Position numbers and translations under genes: made by a program. 64,000 nucleotides of DNA, taken from NCBI RefSeq assembly GCF_020523605.1, contig NZ_JAJAQI010000003.1, positions 62,001-126,000 on the forward strand, read 5' to 3'. The notes beneath the pieces were generated by a model. It made no database searches and was not told where the DNA came from. It worked only from the letters and a program-made list of their open reading frames with translations. The DNA is from Roseicella aerolata (lineage in GTDB: Bacteria > Pseudomonadota > Alphaproteobacteria > Acetobacterales > Acetobacteraceae). Positions 8,226-16,105 of the stretch are shown piece by piece. Position 1 is the first letter of the stretch; every line of letters begins with the position of its first letter.

Positions 8226-9376
8226 CCGGCATCCTGGCCGGCATCCAGGTCGTGGAACTCGGCCAGGTGCTGGCCGGACCCTTCGCCGGCGCCATCCTCG
8301 CCGATCTGGGCGCCGAGGTGGTGAAGGTGGAGAAGCCCGATGGCGGCGACGATGCCCGCCAGATGGGCCCCGCCTTCCGGCATGGCGATGCGCTGAACTT
8401 CCACGAGTTCAACCGCGGCAAGCAGAGCGTCACGCTCGACCTGAAAACCCCCGCGGGGGTCGAGGCGCTGCACGCGCTGCTGCGGGAGGCCGATATCCTG
8501 ATCCACAACCTTCGCCCCGGCGTGGCGGAGGCGCTCGGCATCGGCCCGGCGGAGGTCACGGCGCGGCACCCGCGGCTGATCTACTGCGCCATGGGCGCCT
8601 TCGGCCACAAGGGGCCGCTGGCGCATCGCCCGGGCTATGAGCCGCTGTTCCAGGCCTTCGCCGGCCTCTCCTCCATCACCGGCGAGCCGGAGGGGCCGCC
8701 GGTGCGGATGGGCGCCAGCGTGGTGGACCAGGGCACCGGCATGTGGACGGTCATCGGCGCGCTCGCGGCCCTGCAGCAGCGCGCCCGCACCGGCCGCGGC
8801 TGCGTGGTGAACACCTCCCTGTTCGAGACGGCGCTGCTCTGGGCGGGGCAGAAGATCAGCGCCTATGTGAACCAGGGCAAGCTGCCGGAGCGCCACGCCT
8901 CCGGCCATCCGAATTTCGTCCCCTATCAGGCCTTCGACTGCGCCGATGGCCCGCTGCTGGTCTGCTGTGGCAATGACCGGCTGTTCCGGAAATTCGCCGA
9001 GGTGCTCGGCCGCCCGGACTGGCCGCAGGATCCGCGCTTCGCCACCAACCGCGCGCGGCTGGCGAACAAGGATGCGCTGCTGCCCGGGATCGCCGCGCTG
9101 CTGCGCGCCCGGCCACGCGCCGCGCTGGCGGAGGCGCTGGTGGCGGCGGGCGTGCCCTGTTCCCCCGTGAACAGCATCCCGGAGGTGCTGGCGGAGCCGC
9201 AGACCGCGGCCATGGAGATGCTCCAGCCCGTGCCGGGCGAGGATTTCTCCCTGGTCGCCATGCCGCTGTCCTTCGACGGCGAAAGGCCGCGCATCCGGCA
9301 TGGCGCGCCACGACTTGGTGAGCAGCCTGCCGCCATGACCCCCGACGTCATCGATTCCGCGCCGCGCGACGGGTGA
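8222..9376 (+). CDS. Second type III CoA-transferase (CaiB/BaiF family)
   Basis: 384-aa family III CoA-transferase, distinct from the copy at 4832. It begins LAGIQVVELGQVLAGPFAGA and has the DLGAEVVKVEKPDGGDDARQ block, VTLDLKTPAGVEALH and a candidate catalytic region near GASVVDQGTGMWTVIGAL. It starts with an ATG overlapping the fumarylacetoacetase stop by 4 bp, so the two are probably made together. It may activate an acid product for further oxidation. The specific acid is unknown. Confidence 0.9.
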   Translation: MTGILAGIQVVELGQVLAGPFAGAILADLGAEVVKVEKPDGGDDARQMGPAFRHGDALNFHEFNRGKQSVTLDLKTPAGVEALHALLREADILIHNLRPGVAEALGIGPAEVTARHPRLIYCAMGAFGHKGPLAHRPGYEPLFQAFAGLSSITGEPEGPPVRMGASVVDQGTGMWTVIGALAALQQRARTGRGCVVNTSLFETALLWAGQKISAYVNQGKLPERHASGHPNFVPYQAFDCADGPLLVCCGNDRLFRKFAEVLGRPDWPQDPRFATNRARLANKDALLPGIAALLRARPRAALAEALVAAGVPCSPVNSIPEVLAEPQTAAMEMLQPVPGEDFSLVAMPLSFDGERPRIRHGAPRLGEQPAAMTPDVIDSAPRDG

Positions 9377-9427
9377 TCCTGCCTGCGTCGGCGGACAGGT
9401 GCCGCCGCGCAACGCAGGAGAGACCCG

Positions 9428-9790
9428 ATGCATGACGTCATCATCGACCGCTATATCGCCTGCTGGAACGAGGGTGATGCAGCGCGCCGGCGCGACCTGA
9501 TCGCCGCTACCTTCACCGAAGCCGCCACCTATTGCGACCCGATGCTGCAGGGCGAGGGCCAGGCCGGCATCGACGCGCTGATCGCCGCGGCGCGGCAGCA
9601 ATTCCCCGACCTGCGCTTCCGCCGCCGCGGCGGCGCCGATGCGCACCATGACCGGCTTCGCTTCGCCTGGGATCTGGGGCCGGAAGGGGCGGCGCCGGTC
9701 GCGGGCGGGACGGACATGGCAGTGGTCGCGGGGGATGGCCGCCTCGCTGCCGTCACGGGCTTCATCGACTTCGCGCCGAAGGGGGAGTGA
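9428..9790 (+). CDS. SnoaL/NTF2-like small protein
   Basis: 120-aa single-domain protein with the NTF2/SnoaL-like cone fold pattern: an N-terminal helix with DRYIACWNEGDAARR, a long helix with GEGQAGIDALIAAARQQFPD, then beta strands ending VTGFIDFAP. Members bind small polyketide- or steroid-like ligands or act as isomerases and hydrolases, but many have no known reaction. It is preceded by CAGGAGAG and sits 51 nt after the CoA-transferase. Its stop overlaps the start of the next gene by 4 bp. Substrate unknown; membership in the catabolic operon is inferred from spacing. Confidence 0.8.
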   Translation: MHDVIIDRYIACWNEGDAARRRDLIAATFTEAATYCDPMLQGEGQAGIDALIAAARQQFPDLRFRRRGGADAHHDRLRFAWDLGPEGAAPVAGGTDMAVVAGDGRLAAVTGFIDFAPKGE

Positions 9791-10197
9791 GTGCCATGGA
9801 ACGGATCATCCCCTCCGCCTTCCTTCGCCGCGTGCTCTGGGCGGATGCGCTGAGCTGCCTTGCCATGGGGCTGCTGCTCGCCCTGGCGGCCACGCCGCTC
9901 GCCCGCTGGTTCGGCCTGCCCGGCATCATGCTGCGGGAGGTCGGACTTTTCCTGCTGGCCTTCGCCGCGCTGGTCGCGGTGCTGGCGTGGCGCCGGGCCT
10001 CACCCAGGCTGCTCTTCTGGGCGGTCATCATCGGCAACGCGCTCTGGGCGCTGGACAGCGTGCTGCTGCTGGTCTCGGGCTGGGTCGCGCCCACGGCCCT
10101 CGGCGGCGCCTTCGTGGTGGCGCAGGCGCTGGTCGTCGCGCTGCTGGCGGAGCTGGAATACAGCGGCCTGCGCCGCTCCGCCCCGCTGGCCGCGTGA
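9787..10197 (+). CDS. Small four-helix membrane protein of unknown function
   Basis: 136 aa (or 133 from the ATG at 9796) with four strongly hydrophobic segments, near residues 15-36, 46-67, 75-96 and 102-124. The first codon is a GTG overlapping the upstream TGA; the ATG nine bases later is an equally good start. I do not recognise a family signature; small inner-membrane proteins of this shape are common at operon ends. It closes the run that begins at dctP and is followed by a strong hairpin. Confidence 0.7.
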   Translation: MSAMERIIPSAFLRRVLWADALSCLAMGLLLALAATPLARWFGLPGIMLREVGLFLLAFAALVAVLAWRRASPRLLFWAVIIGNALWALDSVLLLVSGWVAPTALGGAFVVAQALVVALLAELEYSGLRRSAPLAA

Positions 10198-10215
10198 GGC
10201 ACCCGGTGCAGGCCA

Positions 10216-10239
10216 TGGCGGGCCGGATGCGGCCCGCCA
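10216..10239. terminator. Bidirectional hairpin between convergent genes
   Basis: Perfect 9-bp inverted repeat (TGGCGGGCC / GGCCCGCCA) with a 6-nt loop, midway between the ends of the + strand membrane-protein gene and the - strand Pro/Tyr-rich gene. There is no T-tract, as is usual for terminators in this window. Confidence 0.55.
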
Positions 10240-10245
10240 GCCCTC

Positions 10246-10617
10246 CTACCAGTTCTTCTTCAGCCCGCCCCCGCCGGAGCTGAGCGGCTGCGCCGGGGCC
10301 GGCGGGATATAGCCTGCCTGCGGCGGCACATAGCCGGCCGGCGGCACGATCCAGCTCGGCGCCGGCGGGGCATAGACCACCGGAGGGGGCGCGTAGATCA
10401 CCGGCGGCGGGGCATAGACGACCGGCGGCGGCAGCCAGGCCGGCGGCCCCCAGTAACCATAGGGGCGCGGCGCGTAGTAGTAGGGCGCGGGCGGGCCGAA
10501 GGTGATGCCGAAGCCCACCCCACCCCCGCGCCGGCCATGGGCGGCCGCATCGGCCGGGGCGAGCGCGACGGCGAGGCCGAGCGCGGCGGCGAGACAGGCG
10601 GCGCGACGGATCGACAT
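10246..10617 (-). CDS. Secreted Pro/Tyr-rich repeat protein
   Basis: 123-aa protein with a clear Sec signal peptide (SIRRAACLAAALGLAVALAP, cut near ADAAA). The mature part is low-complexity: a Gly-rich patch, a YYYAPRPYGYWGPP stretch, then tandem APPPV(V/I)Y units and PPAGYVPPQAGYIPP. This resembles small periplasmic or surface proteins of alphaproteobacteria with no assigned role. The ATG at 10617 was chosen because it begins the signal peptide; the open frame continues 30 codons upstream without such features. Confidence 0.7.
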   Translation of the reverse strand: MSIRRAACLAAALGLAVALAPADAAAHGRRGGGVGFGITFGPPAPYYYAPRPYGYWGPPAWLPPPVVYAPPPVIYAPPPVVYAPPAPSWIVPPAGYVPPQAGYIPPAPAQPLSSGGGGLKKNW

Positions 10618-10703
10618 GGGCGGGGCCTCCGGGGCCGCGCCGGGCGCGGCCAGCAACTGCATCCATGAGATAGTGCGGCGGCTTCGTGGCGCAATCAGGG
10701 CCG

Positions 10704-12209
10704 TCACCCCGCCAGTTCCCGCGCCAGGGCGAAGCAGCGGTCGCGCGCCGCTGCGACGCGCCGGGCGATGCCTTCTGCCGCCGCCGCATCCCGCACCAGG
10801 GCGCCGCTCCGGGCCTCCAGCATCCTCGCCATCTCGGCCGGCGCCGGGCCGCCCTGCACGGTGCGGGCACGGATATTCGCCGCCGGATCGAGCGCCTGCG
10901 CCACCGCTTCCTCGGGGATGCCGAGCGGCCTGCCGAAGAGCGCCTCCGCCGCCCGGTCGAGATCGGCGCCGCGGAGCGTCTCGGCGCTGCGGCCGGCCTC
11001 CAGCGCCTCCCGCACCACCAGCGCAACCACGTTATGCGCCATGCGGAAGGACAGGCCGCTTTCCCGCACGATGACATCGGCAAGCTCGGTCGCGGTGCCG
11101 AAACCCTCGGCCGCGGCACGCGCCATAGGTTCGGGCCGCAGGGTGAGGCCGGCGAAGACCTCTTCCATCAGCGCGAGGATGCGGCGGGTGCGGGTCGCGG
11201 CATCGAGGATGGGCTCGTTCACCGCCGTCACGGCATCGTTCACATCGGCGAAGGCGGTGTTCTTCGTGCAGCCCAGCGCGGCGGCGAGCGCGCCCTGCAC
11301 CATCCCGGCGGCGGCGCGGACATGCTCCAGCGCCGCCGGGTTCTTCTTCTGCGGCATGATGGAGGAGACGGCGCAATGCCGGTCCGCCAGTTCCAGGAAA
11401 CCGTATTCCCAGGTGGACCAGGCCATCAGGTCGGTGGCGAGGCGCGACAGGAAGGTCGCCAGCACCGCCAGCGCCGCGCCCGCCTCCAGCGCATCGTCGC
11501 GGGAGGAGACGGCATCATAGGCGATCTCGAGCGGCGCCGGAAAACCGAGCAGTTCCGCGGCGAGGCCGCGGTCAAGCGGGAAGGCGGTGGTGGTGAGCGC
11601 CCCGGCGCCGAGCGGGCAGAGATCCGCATGCGCCAGCGCGCCGGCCAGGCGGGCCTGGTCCCGCGCCAGCACATCGGCGGCCGAAAGCAGCCAGTAGCCG
11701 AAGGTGACGGGCTGCGCGTGCTGGGTGTGGGTGTAGCCCGGCATCACCACCCCGGCATGCTCCCCGGCCAGGCGCAGCAGCGTGCCGCGCAGCCCGAGCA
11801 GGGCGCGCTGCGCGTCCAGCAACTGCGTGCGCAGCGCCATGCGCCAGGTGGTGGCGTTCAGGTCGTTCCTGCTGCGCCCGGTATGCAGCCGCCCGCCGGT
11901 ATCGGGGCCGAGGGCCTGGACGATCCGCTTCTCGACATAGGAGTAGAGATCCTCCGCGCGGTGATCGACCGGCACGCTCTCCGGCCCCTGCGCCGACATC
12001 TCCAGCACCACGCGCAGGCAGGCGGCAATCGCCTCCCGCCCCACGATCCCCTGGCGCTCCAGCATCAGCCCATGGGCGCAATGGGCCCACATCTCGTGGT
12101 CGAAGACCTGGGCCTGGGCGCGGGCGACGGCCGGGCGGTAGTAGCTCTCGACCAGCATGGCGGAGGGCGGCTCCTTCACCCGTTCGCGCAGGCTCACTGC
12201 CTCGGCCAT
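10704..12209 (-). CDS. Argininosuccinate lyase-superfamily C-N lyase (ArgH/EDDS lyase-like)
   Basis: 501-aa member of the fumarase/aspartase superfamily, closest in style to ArgH. Motifs: VDHRAEDLYSYVEKRI, GRLHTGRSRNDLNATTWR, MPGYTHTQHAQPVTFGY and the C3 signature SSIMPQKKNPAALEH with the catalytic Ser loop. Start is an ATG with GGGGGAGGA upstream. It is about 40 residues longer than typical ArgH and is not with arginine genes; it faces an enolase-superfamily enzyme across 147 bp. It may therefore be a paralogue acting on another N-substituted aspartate, such as the EDDS lyases, instead of the housekeeping argH. The true substrate cannot be told from sequence alone. Confidence 0.85.
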   Translation of the reverse strand: MAEAVSLRERVKEPPSAMLVESYYRPAVARAQAQVFDHEMWAHCAHGLMLERQGIVGREAIAACLRVVLEMSAQGPESVPVDHRAEDLYSYVEKRIVQALGPDTGGRLHTGRSRNDLNATTWRMALRTQLLDAQRALLGLRGTLLRLAGEHAGVVMPGYTHTQHAQPVTFGYWLLSAADVLARDQARLAGALAHADLCPLGAGALTTTAFPLDRGLAAELLGFPAPLEIAYDAVSSRDDALEAGAALAVLATFLSRLATDLMAWSTWEYGFLELADRHCAVSSIMPQKKNPAALEHVRAAAGMVQGALAAALGCTKNTAFADVNDAVTAVNEPILDAATRTRRILALMEEVFAGLTLRPEPMARAAAEGFGTATELADVIVRESGLSFRMAHNVVALVVREALEAGRSAETLRGADLDRAAEALFGRPLGIPEEAVAQALDPAANIRARTVQGGPAPAEMARMLEARSGALVRDAAAAEGIARRVAAARDRCFALARELAG

Positions 12210-12356
12210 GGCGTCCTCCCCCTTGTTCCTGCCGTGATTGGCGGCGAGGCTAGCGCAGTTGCGGAGCGGATTCACGCCTCCGGGTCCATTCGCGGCAGCG
12301 CCGCGAAGCCCTCCGGCGATCTGCCCCGGGCCAGGGACGGAAACGGGACAAGCGCC

Positions 12357-13478
12357 ATGCGCATCGAGCGGATCGAGGCCATCGCCATCGAGATACCCCT
12401 GCCGCGGCGCTTCGCGGGCAGCGTCTATGCCATGACGACGCGCTGCGCCGTCATCACCCGCCTCCGCACCTCGGACGGGCTGGTGAGCGAGGTCTATAAC
12501 GGCGACAACCGGGAGCATGGCGCGGAGATCGTCCGCCTCATCACCGGGGAGATCGCGCCGCTGATCCTGGGCGAGGACGCGACCGCCTATGAACGCCTCT
12601 GGCGGAAGGCGCATGCCATCACCATTCCCAACCGCGACCGCAAGCTGGCCATGGAGGCGATCGCCTGCGTGGACACGGCGGTCTGGGACCTGCTGGGCAA
12701 GCGGGCGGGGCTTTCGGTGCGGCAGTTGCTGGGCGGGTACCGGTCCGAACTGCCGATCATCTCCATTGGCGGCTATTACGCCGAAGGCAAGACGCTGCTC
12801 GACCTGGCGAAGGAGATGGAGCAGCTGCGCGCCTGGGGGATGGGCGGCTGCAAGGTGAAGGTCGGCGGCCTCTCGCCCGAGCAGGATGCCGAGCGCGTGC
12901 GGGCCGCGCTGGACGGGGCGGGGGAGGGCTTCCTGATCGCAGTGGATGCCAATCGCGGCTGGAGCACGGCCGATGCCATCCGCTTCGCCCGGCTGATCGA
13001 GGAGTGGCCGATCGCCTGGTTCGAGGAACCCTGCCACTGGTATGACGAGGCGCGCGGCATGGCGGAGGTGCGGCGCGCGACGCGCATCCCGGTCAATGCC
13101 GGGCAGAGCGAATACAGCGCGCATGGCGTCCGGCGGCTGCTGGATGCCGGGGCGGTGGACATCGTGAATTTCGACGCCTCCGAGGCCGGCGGCATCACCG
13201 AATGGCGCCGCGCCGCGGCGGCCTGCGCCCTGGTGGATGTGCGCATGGCGCATCATGAGGAGCCGCAGATCGCGGCGCATATGCTGGCGGCGATCCCGCA
13301 CGGGATCTGTGTGGAGTGCTTCGCCGATCCGGCGCGCGACCCGCTCTGGCCGCATCTGCTGCCCGATGCGCCGCGGCCGAAGGATGGGATGCTGGCGGTG
13401 CCCGACCGGCCCGGCTTCGGGATCGCGCTGGACCAGGATGCGGTGCGGAAGTTCACGATCGCGTCCGCTGCGGCGTAG
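12357..13478 (+). CDS. Enolase-superfamily enzyme (mandelate racemase / muconate lactonizing type)
   Basis: 373-aa two-domain enzyme. The capping domain has IERIEAIAIEIPL and ALRTSDGLVSEVYN-type strands; the barrel has the KVKVGG lysine pair near residue 163, metal ligands in VDANRGW and WFEEPCHW, then NAGQSEYS and a C-terminal MAHHEEPQIAAH, whose His resembles the mandelate racemase base. Such enzymes abstract the proton alpha to a carboxylate, giving racemisation, dehydration or cycloisomerisation. It begins at the ATG at 12357; the frame is open much further upstream but that lies antisense to the lyase gene. It is divergent from the ArgH-like lyase, suggesting shared control. Confidence 0.88.
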   Translation: MRIERIEAIAIEIPLPRRFAGSVYAMTTRCAVITRLRTSDGLVSEVYNGDNREHGAEIVRLITGEIAPLILGEDATAYERLWRKAHAITIPNRDRKLAMEAIACVDTAVWDLLGKRAGLSVRQLLGGYRSELPIISIGGYYAEGKTLLDLAKEMEQLRAWGMGGCKVKVGGLSPEQDAERVRAALDGAGEGFLIAVDANRGWSTADAIRFARLIEEWPIAWFEEPCHWYDEARGMAEVRRATRIPVNAGQSEYSAHGVRRLLDAGAVDIVNFDASEAGGITEWRRAAAACALVDVRMAHHEEPQIAAHMLAAIPHGICVECFADPARDPLWPHLLPDAPRPKDGMLAVPDRPGFGIALDQDAVRKFTIASAAA

Positions 13479-13491
13479 CCCAAGGCCGGGT

Positions 13492-13562
13492 CCAGGGGGC
13501 GGATGAGCGCCTTTGGCGCTCAATCCCCTGGCGGGGAAGCGCGAGGGGGCGAGGCCCCCTCG
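13492..13562. terminator. Compound hairpin terminator between convergent genes
   Basis: Three stems fill the 91-bp gap between the enolase-family gene and the convergent hydratase gene: CCAGGGG/CCCCTGG enclosing GAGCGCC-TTT-GGCGCTC, then a perfect 9-bp stem CGAGGGGGC-GAG-GCCCCCTCG. This would stop transcription from both sides. Confidence 0.6.
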
Positions 13563-13569
13563 TTGCTGG

Positions 13570-14025
13570 TTATTCGTAGATCAGCGACAGCGTCTCCGCG
13601 ACCAGCGCCGGCCGCTCGCTGCCCTCGACCTCCACCGTCGATTCCATGGTCAGCCGGGCGCCGCCCTCGATTGTCTCGACATTCTTGAGCGTCAGGTGCC
13701 CGCGCACGCGCGCCCCCGCCGGCACCGGCGCGGTGAAGCGCACCTTGTTGGAGCCGTAATTGACGCCCCGGCTCCGCTTCTTCACGCGGAAGATGCCCTG
13801 GTTCAGCTTCGGCAAAAGGGAGAGGGTGAGATAGCCATGGGCAATGGTCTTGCCGCCCGGCATCTCCTTCTTCGCCCGCTCCACATCCACATGGATCCAC
13901 TGGTGGTCGCCGGTCGCCTCGGCGAACTGGTCGATCATCCGCTGGTCCACCACGAGCCAGTCGCTGGTGCCGAGCTTCTTGCCGACATGGTTCGGCAGGT
14001 CGGCGATGGAGTCGATCTCGAGCAT
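13570..14025 (-). CDS. MaoC-family (R)-enoyl-CoA hydratase (HtdZ/Rv0130-like)
   Basis: 151-aa single hot-dog hydratase. The catalytic motif ATGDHQWIHVDVERA with Asp and His near residues 44-49 is intact, followed by GKTIAHGYLTLSLLP, NYGSNKVRF and PVPAGARVRG, a pattern very like mycobacterial HtdZ. It hydrates trans-2-enoyl-CoA to the (R)-3-hydroxyacyl-CoA. The ATG at 14025 has a GAGGAGGAAACG Shine-Dalgarno; an in-frame extension upstream lacks homology. It is transcribed alone, divergent from the phosphatase gene 85 bp away. Confidence 0.9.
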   Translation of the reverse strand: MLEIDSIADLPNHVGKKLGTSDWLVVDQRMIDQFAEATGDHQWIHVDVERAKKEMPGGKTIAHGYLTLSLLPKLNQGIFRVKKRSRGVNYGSNKVRFTAPVPAGARVRGHLTLKNVETIEGGARLTMESTVEVEGSERPALVAETLSLIYE

Positions 14026-14110
14026 CGTTTCCTCCTCATGCTTCGCCGGAATTCCTGCCATGCCCGACCGGGCTTGGCCAGACGCGCGGGCCGGGGGATC
14101 ATCCGGCGCG

Positions 14111-14824
14111 ATGCCCGAATTCCAGCCCGCACCCGCCACCCTGCCCCCCGGCCACCGCGTCTATGCCATCGGCGATGTCCATGGCTGCGATGACCGGCTG
14201 GCGACGCTGCATGCCAGGGTCGCGGCGGATCTCCGGGCGCGGCCGGTGGCCGAGCCGCTGCTGCTCCATCTCGGCGACTATGTGGATCGCGGGCCGGACA
14301 GCGCCGGAGTGGTGGCGCGGCTGGCCGCCGGCTCGCCGCTGCCGGGCGTGCCGATGGTGAACCTCATGGGCAACCATGAGCGCACCATGCTGGATTCGCT
14401 GGCGGGCGAGCGGGCCTCGATCACGGACTGGCGGATCTGCGGGGGGCGGGAGGCGCTGGCGAGCTGGGGGCTCGATGCGGATGGCGACCCGTCGCTCTGG
14501 GCGGCGGGCATCCCGGTGGCGCATCTCGAGTTCCTCCGGGGCCTCGCGCTGCATCACCGCCTTGGCGGCTATCTCTTCGTCCATGCCGGGCTGCGGCCGG
14601 GCCTGCCGCTGGAGGCGCAGTCGCCGGACGACCTGCTGCGCATCCGTCACAGCTTCCTGAACTCGGAGGCGGATTTCGGCGCCGTGGTGGTGCATGGCCA
14701 TTCGCCGACGCGCGGCCCGGTGGTGAAGGCCAACCGCATCGGCATCGACACCGGCGCGGTCTTCGGGCGGGAGCTGACCTGCCTGGTGCTGGAGGACGAC
14801 CGGCTGGCCTTCCTGCAGGCATGA
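14111..14824 (+). CDS. PPP-family metallophosphatase (Ser/Thr phosphatase-like)
   Basis: 237-aa calcineurin-like phosphatase of the PPP type. All metal motifs are present: AIGDVHGCDDR, HLGDYVDRGPDS, LMGNHERTML, a HAG motif in FVHAGLRPG, and VHGHSP near the end. This group includes bacterial PrpA/PrpE-like Ser/Thr phosphatases and symmetric Ap4A hydrolases; the size (about 240 aa) and GDYVDRG favour the protein-phosphatase side, but the two are hard to separate. The start ATG begins just after the divergent promoter gap. Confidence 0.88.
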   Translation: MPEFQPAPATLPPGHRVYAIGDVHGCDDRLATLHARVAADLRARPVAEPLLLHLGDYVDRGPDSAGVVARLAAGSPLPGVPMVNLMGNHERTMLDSLAGERASITDWRICGGREALASWGLDADGDPSLWAAGIPVAHLEFLRGLALHHRLGGYLFVHAGLRPGLPLEAQSPDDLLRIRHSFLNSEADFGAVVVHGHSPTRGPVVKANRIGIDTGAVFGRELTCLVLEDDRLAFLQA

Positions 14825-14897
14825 GGCGCGGCTCCTACCCGGGCCACCGCCCTGGCCGCGGCGGCGCCAGGCGCGCCGCGCCCCGGCAGGACGGCAA

Positions 14898-14946
14898 GGG
14901 CAGGGGAGGCCGGCGCCGGCCCTCCCGCCGGCCGGGCGGCCTGCCC
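14898..14946 (+). terminator. Long nested hairpin directly before the lipoprotein start
   Basis: GGGCAGG (14898-14904) pairs with CCTGCCC (14940-14946) and encloses the 14-bp palindrome GGCCGGCGCCGGCC (14908-14921). It lies after the phosphatase gene and ends 2 nt before the next ATG, so it could end the upstream transcript or mask the downstream ribosome site. Confidence 0.35.
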
Positions 14947-14948
14947 TG

Positions 14949-15953
14949 ATGCGCGGCAGGGTAGGGGCCGCGCTCCTCCGGCTACCCGCCATCCTCCTCC
15001 TCGCGGCGCTGCTGGGCGGCGGCTGCGCCGGGTCGGCGGCCAGAGAGGGCGCGCCATCCGCGCAGAGCCACGGCGAGCTTCTCTGCGCGCCGCGCATGGG
15101 CGCGCGCCGGGAGCCGCCGCCCGCGATGGCCAGCGGCGATATCGACCGCCTGGTCGGGCTGGGCGTTCCGCGCGCCGCGGCCGAGGTCGCCGATGCCATC
15201 GGCGCCGGCGAGCCCCTGCTGCACCTGGCGGCGCTGGAGGCAGAGGGGCGCCGCGGCACGGCCGCGCAACTCCGCCTCCTGCATCTGCGCCAGGCGGTGA
15301 TGGACCGGATCATGCTGGCGATGCTGGACGTCTCCGGCATGCTGGCGGCGATCGACTGCGAGGGGGAGCGGGGCGACCAGCTCCGGGTGCGCCTGCAGGG
15401 CATCGAGAACCGGCGGGCGCGCCGGCTGGGCATCGCCAGCATCATGGTCGGCGCCCTCACGGCGGCGCTGTCCGGCGGCCTCTCGGTCGCCGGCAGCGGC
15501 AGCGCCGATGTCGTGGCGATGGTGGGCGGCCTCGGCGAGGCCTCGGTGGCGACGGCCCTGCTGGTCGGCTCGGCCAGCGGGAAACTGCGCACCGAACGCA
15601 ATCTGCTGCGCGATGTCCGGGAGCAGCCGGCCCGGTCCGAACTCTTCCCCGCAACGGTCTGGCGCTACCTGACGCGGCGGCCGGGCGGCGAGGCCGGCCG
15701 GCCCAGCATCGCCGAGACGGTGGTCGCGGCCTGGCGCGCCGCCGAACTGCTCGGGGAGCCGGGCTCGGAGACGGAGCGCAGCCGGGCCGCGCTGCTGTTC
15801 GGGCCGGGCGGCACCTATACGGTCGAGGAGCTGGAGGCGCGGGATGCGATGCTCGACCTGCTGGAGGCCAGCATCGCGCTGATGAGCGAGGACCTCCGGA
15901 TGCTCCTGCAGGAGTTGCCGGCGGCGGGCGGCCAGGGGCCCGCAGGGCGCTGA
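14949..15953 (+). CDS. Predicted lipoprotein of unknown function with a central hydrophobic hairpin
   Basis: 334 aa. The N-terminus is a lipoprotein signal: charged start, ILLLAALLGG, then a Cys near residue 26 (lipobox-like LGGGC). A middle segment (about residues 160-200, IASIMVGALTAALSGGLSVAG and VAMVGGLGEASVATALLVG) is glycine-rich and hydrophobic, like a glycine-zipper membrane hairpin. The flanks are predicted helical and rich in Arg, Glu and Ala. I recognise no domain. It stands alone between the phosphatase gene and a repeat element. Confidence 0.65.
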   Translation: MRGRVGAALLRLPAILLLAALLGGGCAGSAAREGAPSAQSHGELLCAPRMGARREPPPAMASGDIDRLVGLGVPRAAAEVADAIGAGEPLLHLAALEAEGRRGTAAQLRLLHLRQAVMDRIMLAMLDVSGMLAAIDCEGERGDQLRVRLQGIENRRARRLGIASIMVGALTAALSGGLSVAGSGSADVVAMVGGLGEASVATALLVGSASGKLRTERNLLRDVREQPARSELFPATVWRYLTRRPGGEAGRPSIAETVVAAWRAAELLGEPGSETERSRAALLFGPGGTYTVEELEARDAMLDLLEASIALMSEDLRMLLQELPAAGGQGPAGR

Positions 15954-15972
15954 CCGTCGGGCCGTCCGCCCG

Positions 15973-16074
15973 GAGCAGATCGCGGGAGGCCGTGGACGAC
16001 CGGGCGCGTGACCCTGCCCGGACACCGAAAAGCTTCAGCGGATGGGCGTTCAGGTATGAAGGCCCATCCGCTGG
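15973..16074 (+). repeat. Dispersed two-hairpin intergenic repeat, copy A
   Basis: Starts with the shared core GAGCAGATCGCGG (first hairpin degenerate at its 3' arm) and contains a strong second hairpin: CAGCGGATGGGC (16036-16047) pairs perfectly with GCCCATCCGCTG (16062-16073), with an inner TTCA-GGTA-TGAA stem. Same layout as copies at 39506, 40527 and 44771. Confidence 0.75.
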
Positions 16075-16105
16075 CGTGGGGCCAGGCGGTCCGGGCGCGG
16101 CGCGG

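Noticed and set aside
10686-12356. Long N-terminal extension of the enolase-superfamily protein
   Set aside because: The open frame runs antisense through the ArgH-like lyase gene; only the part from 12357 looks like the family.
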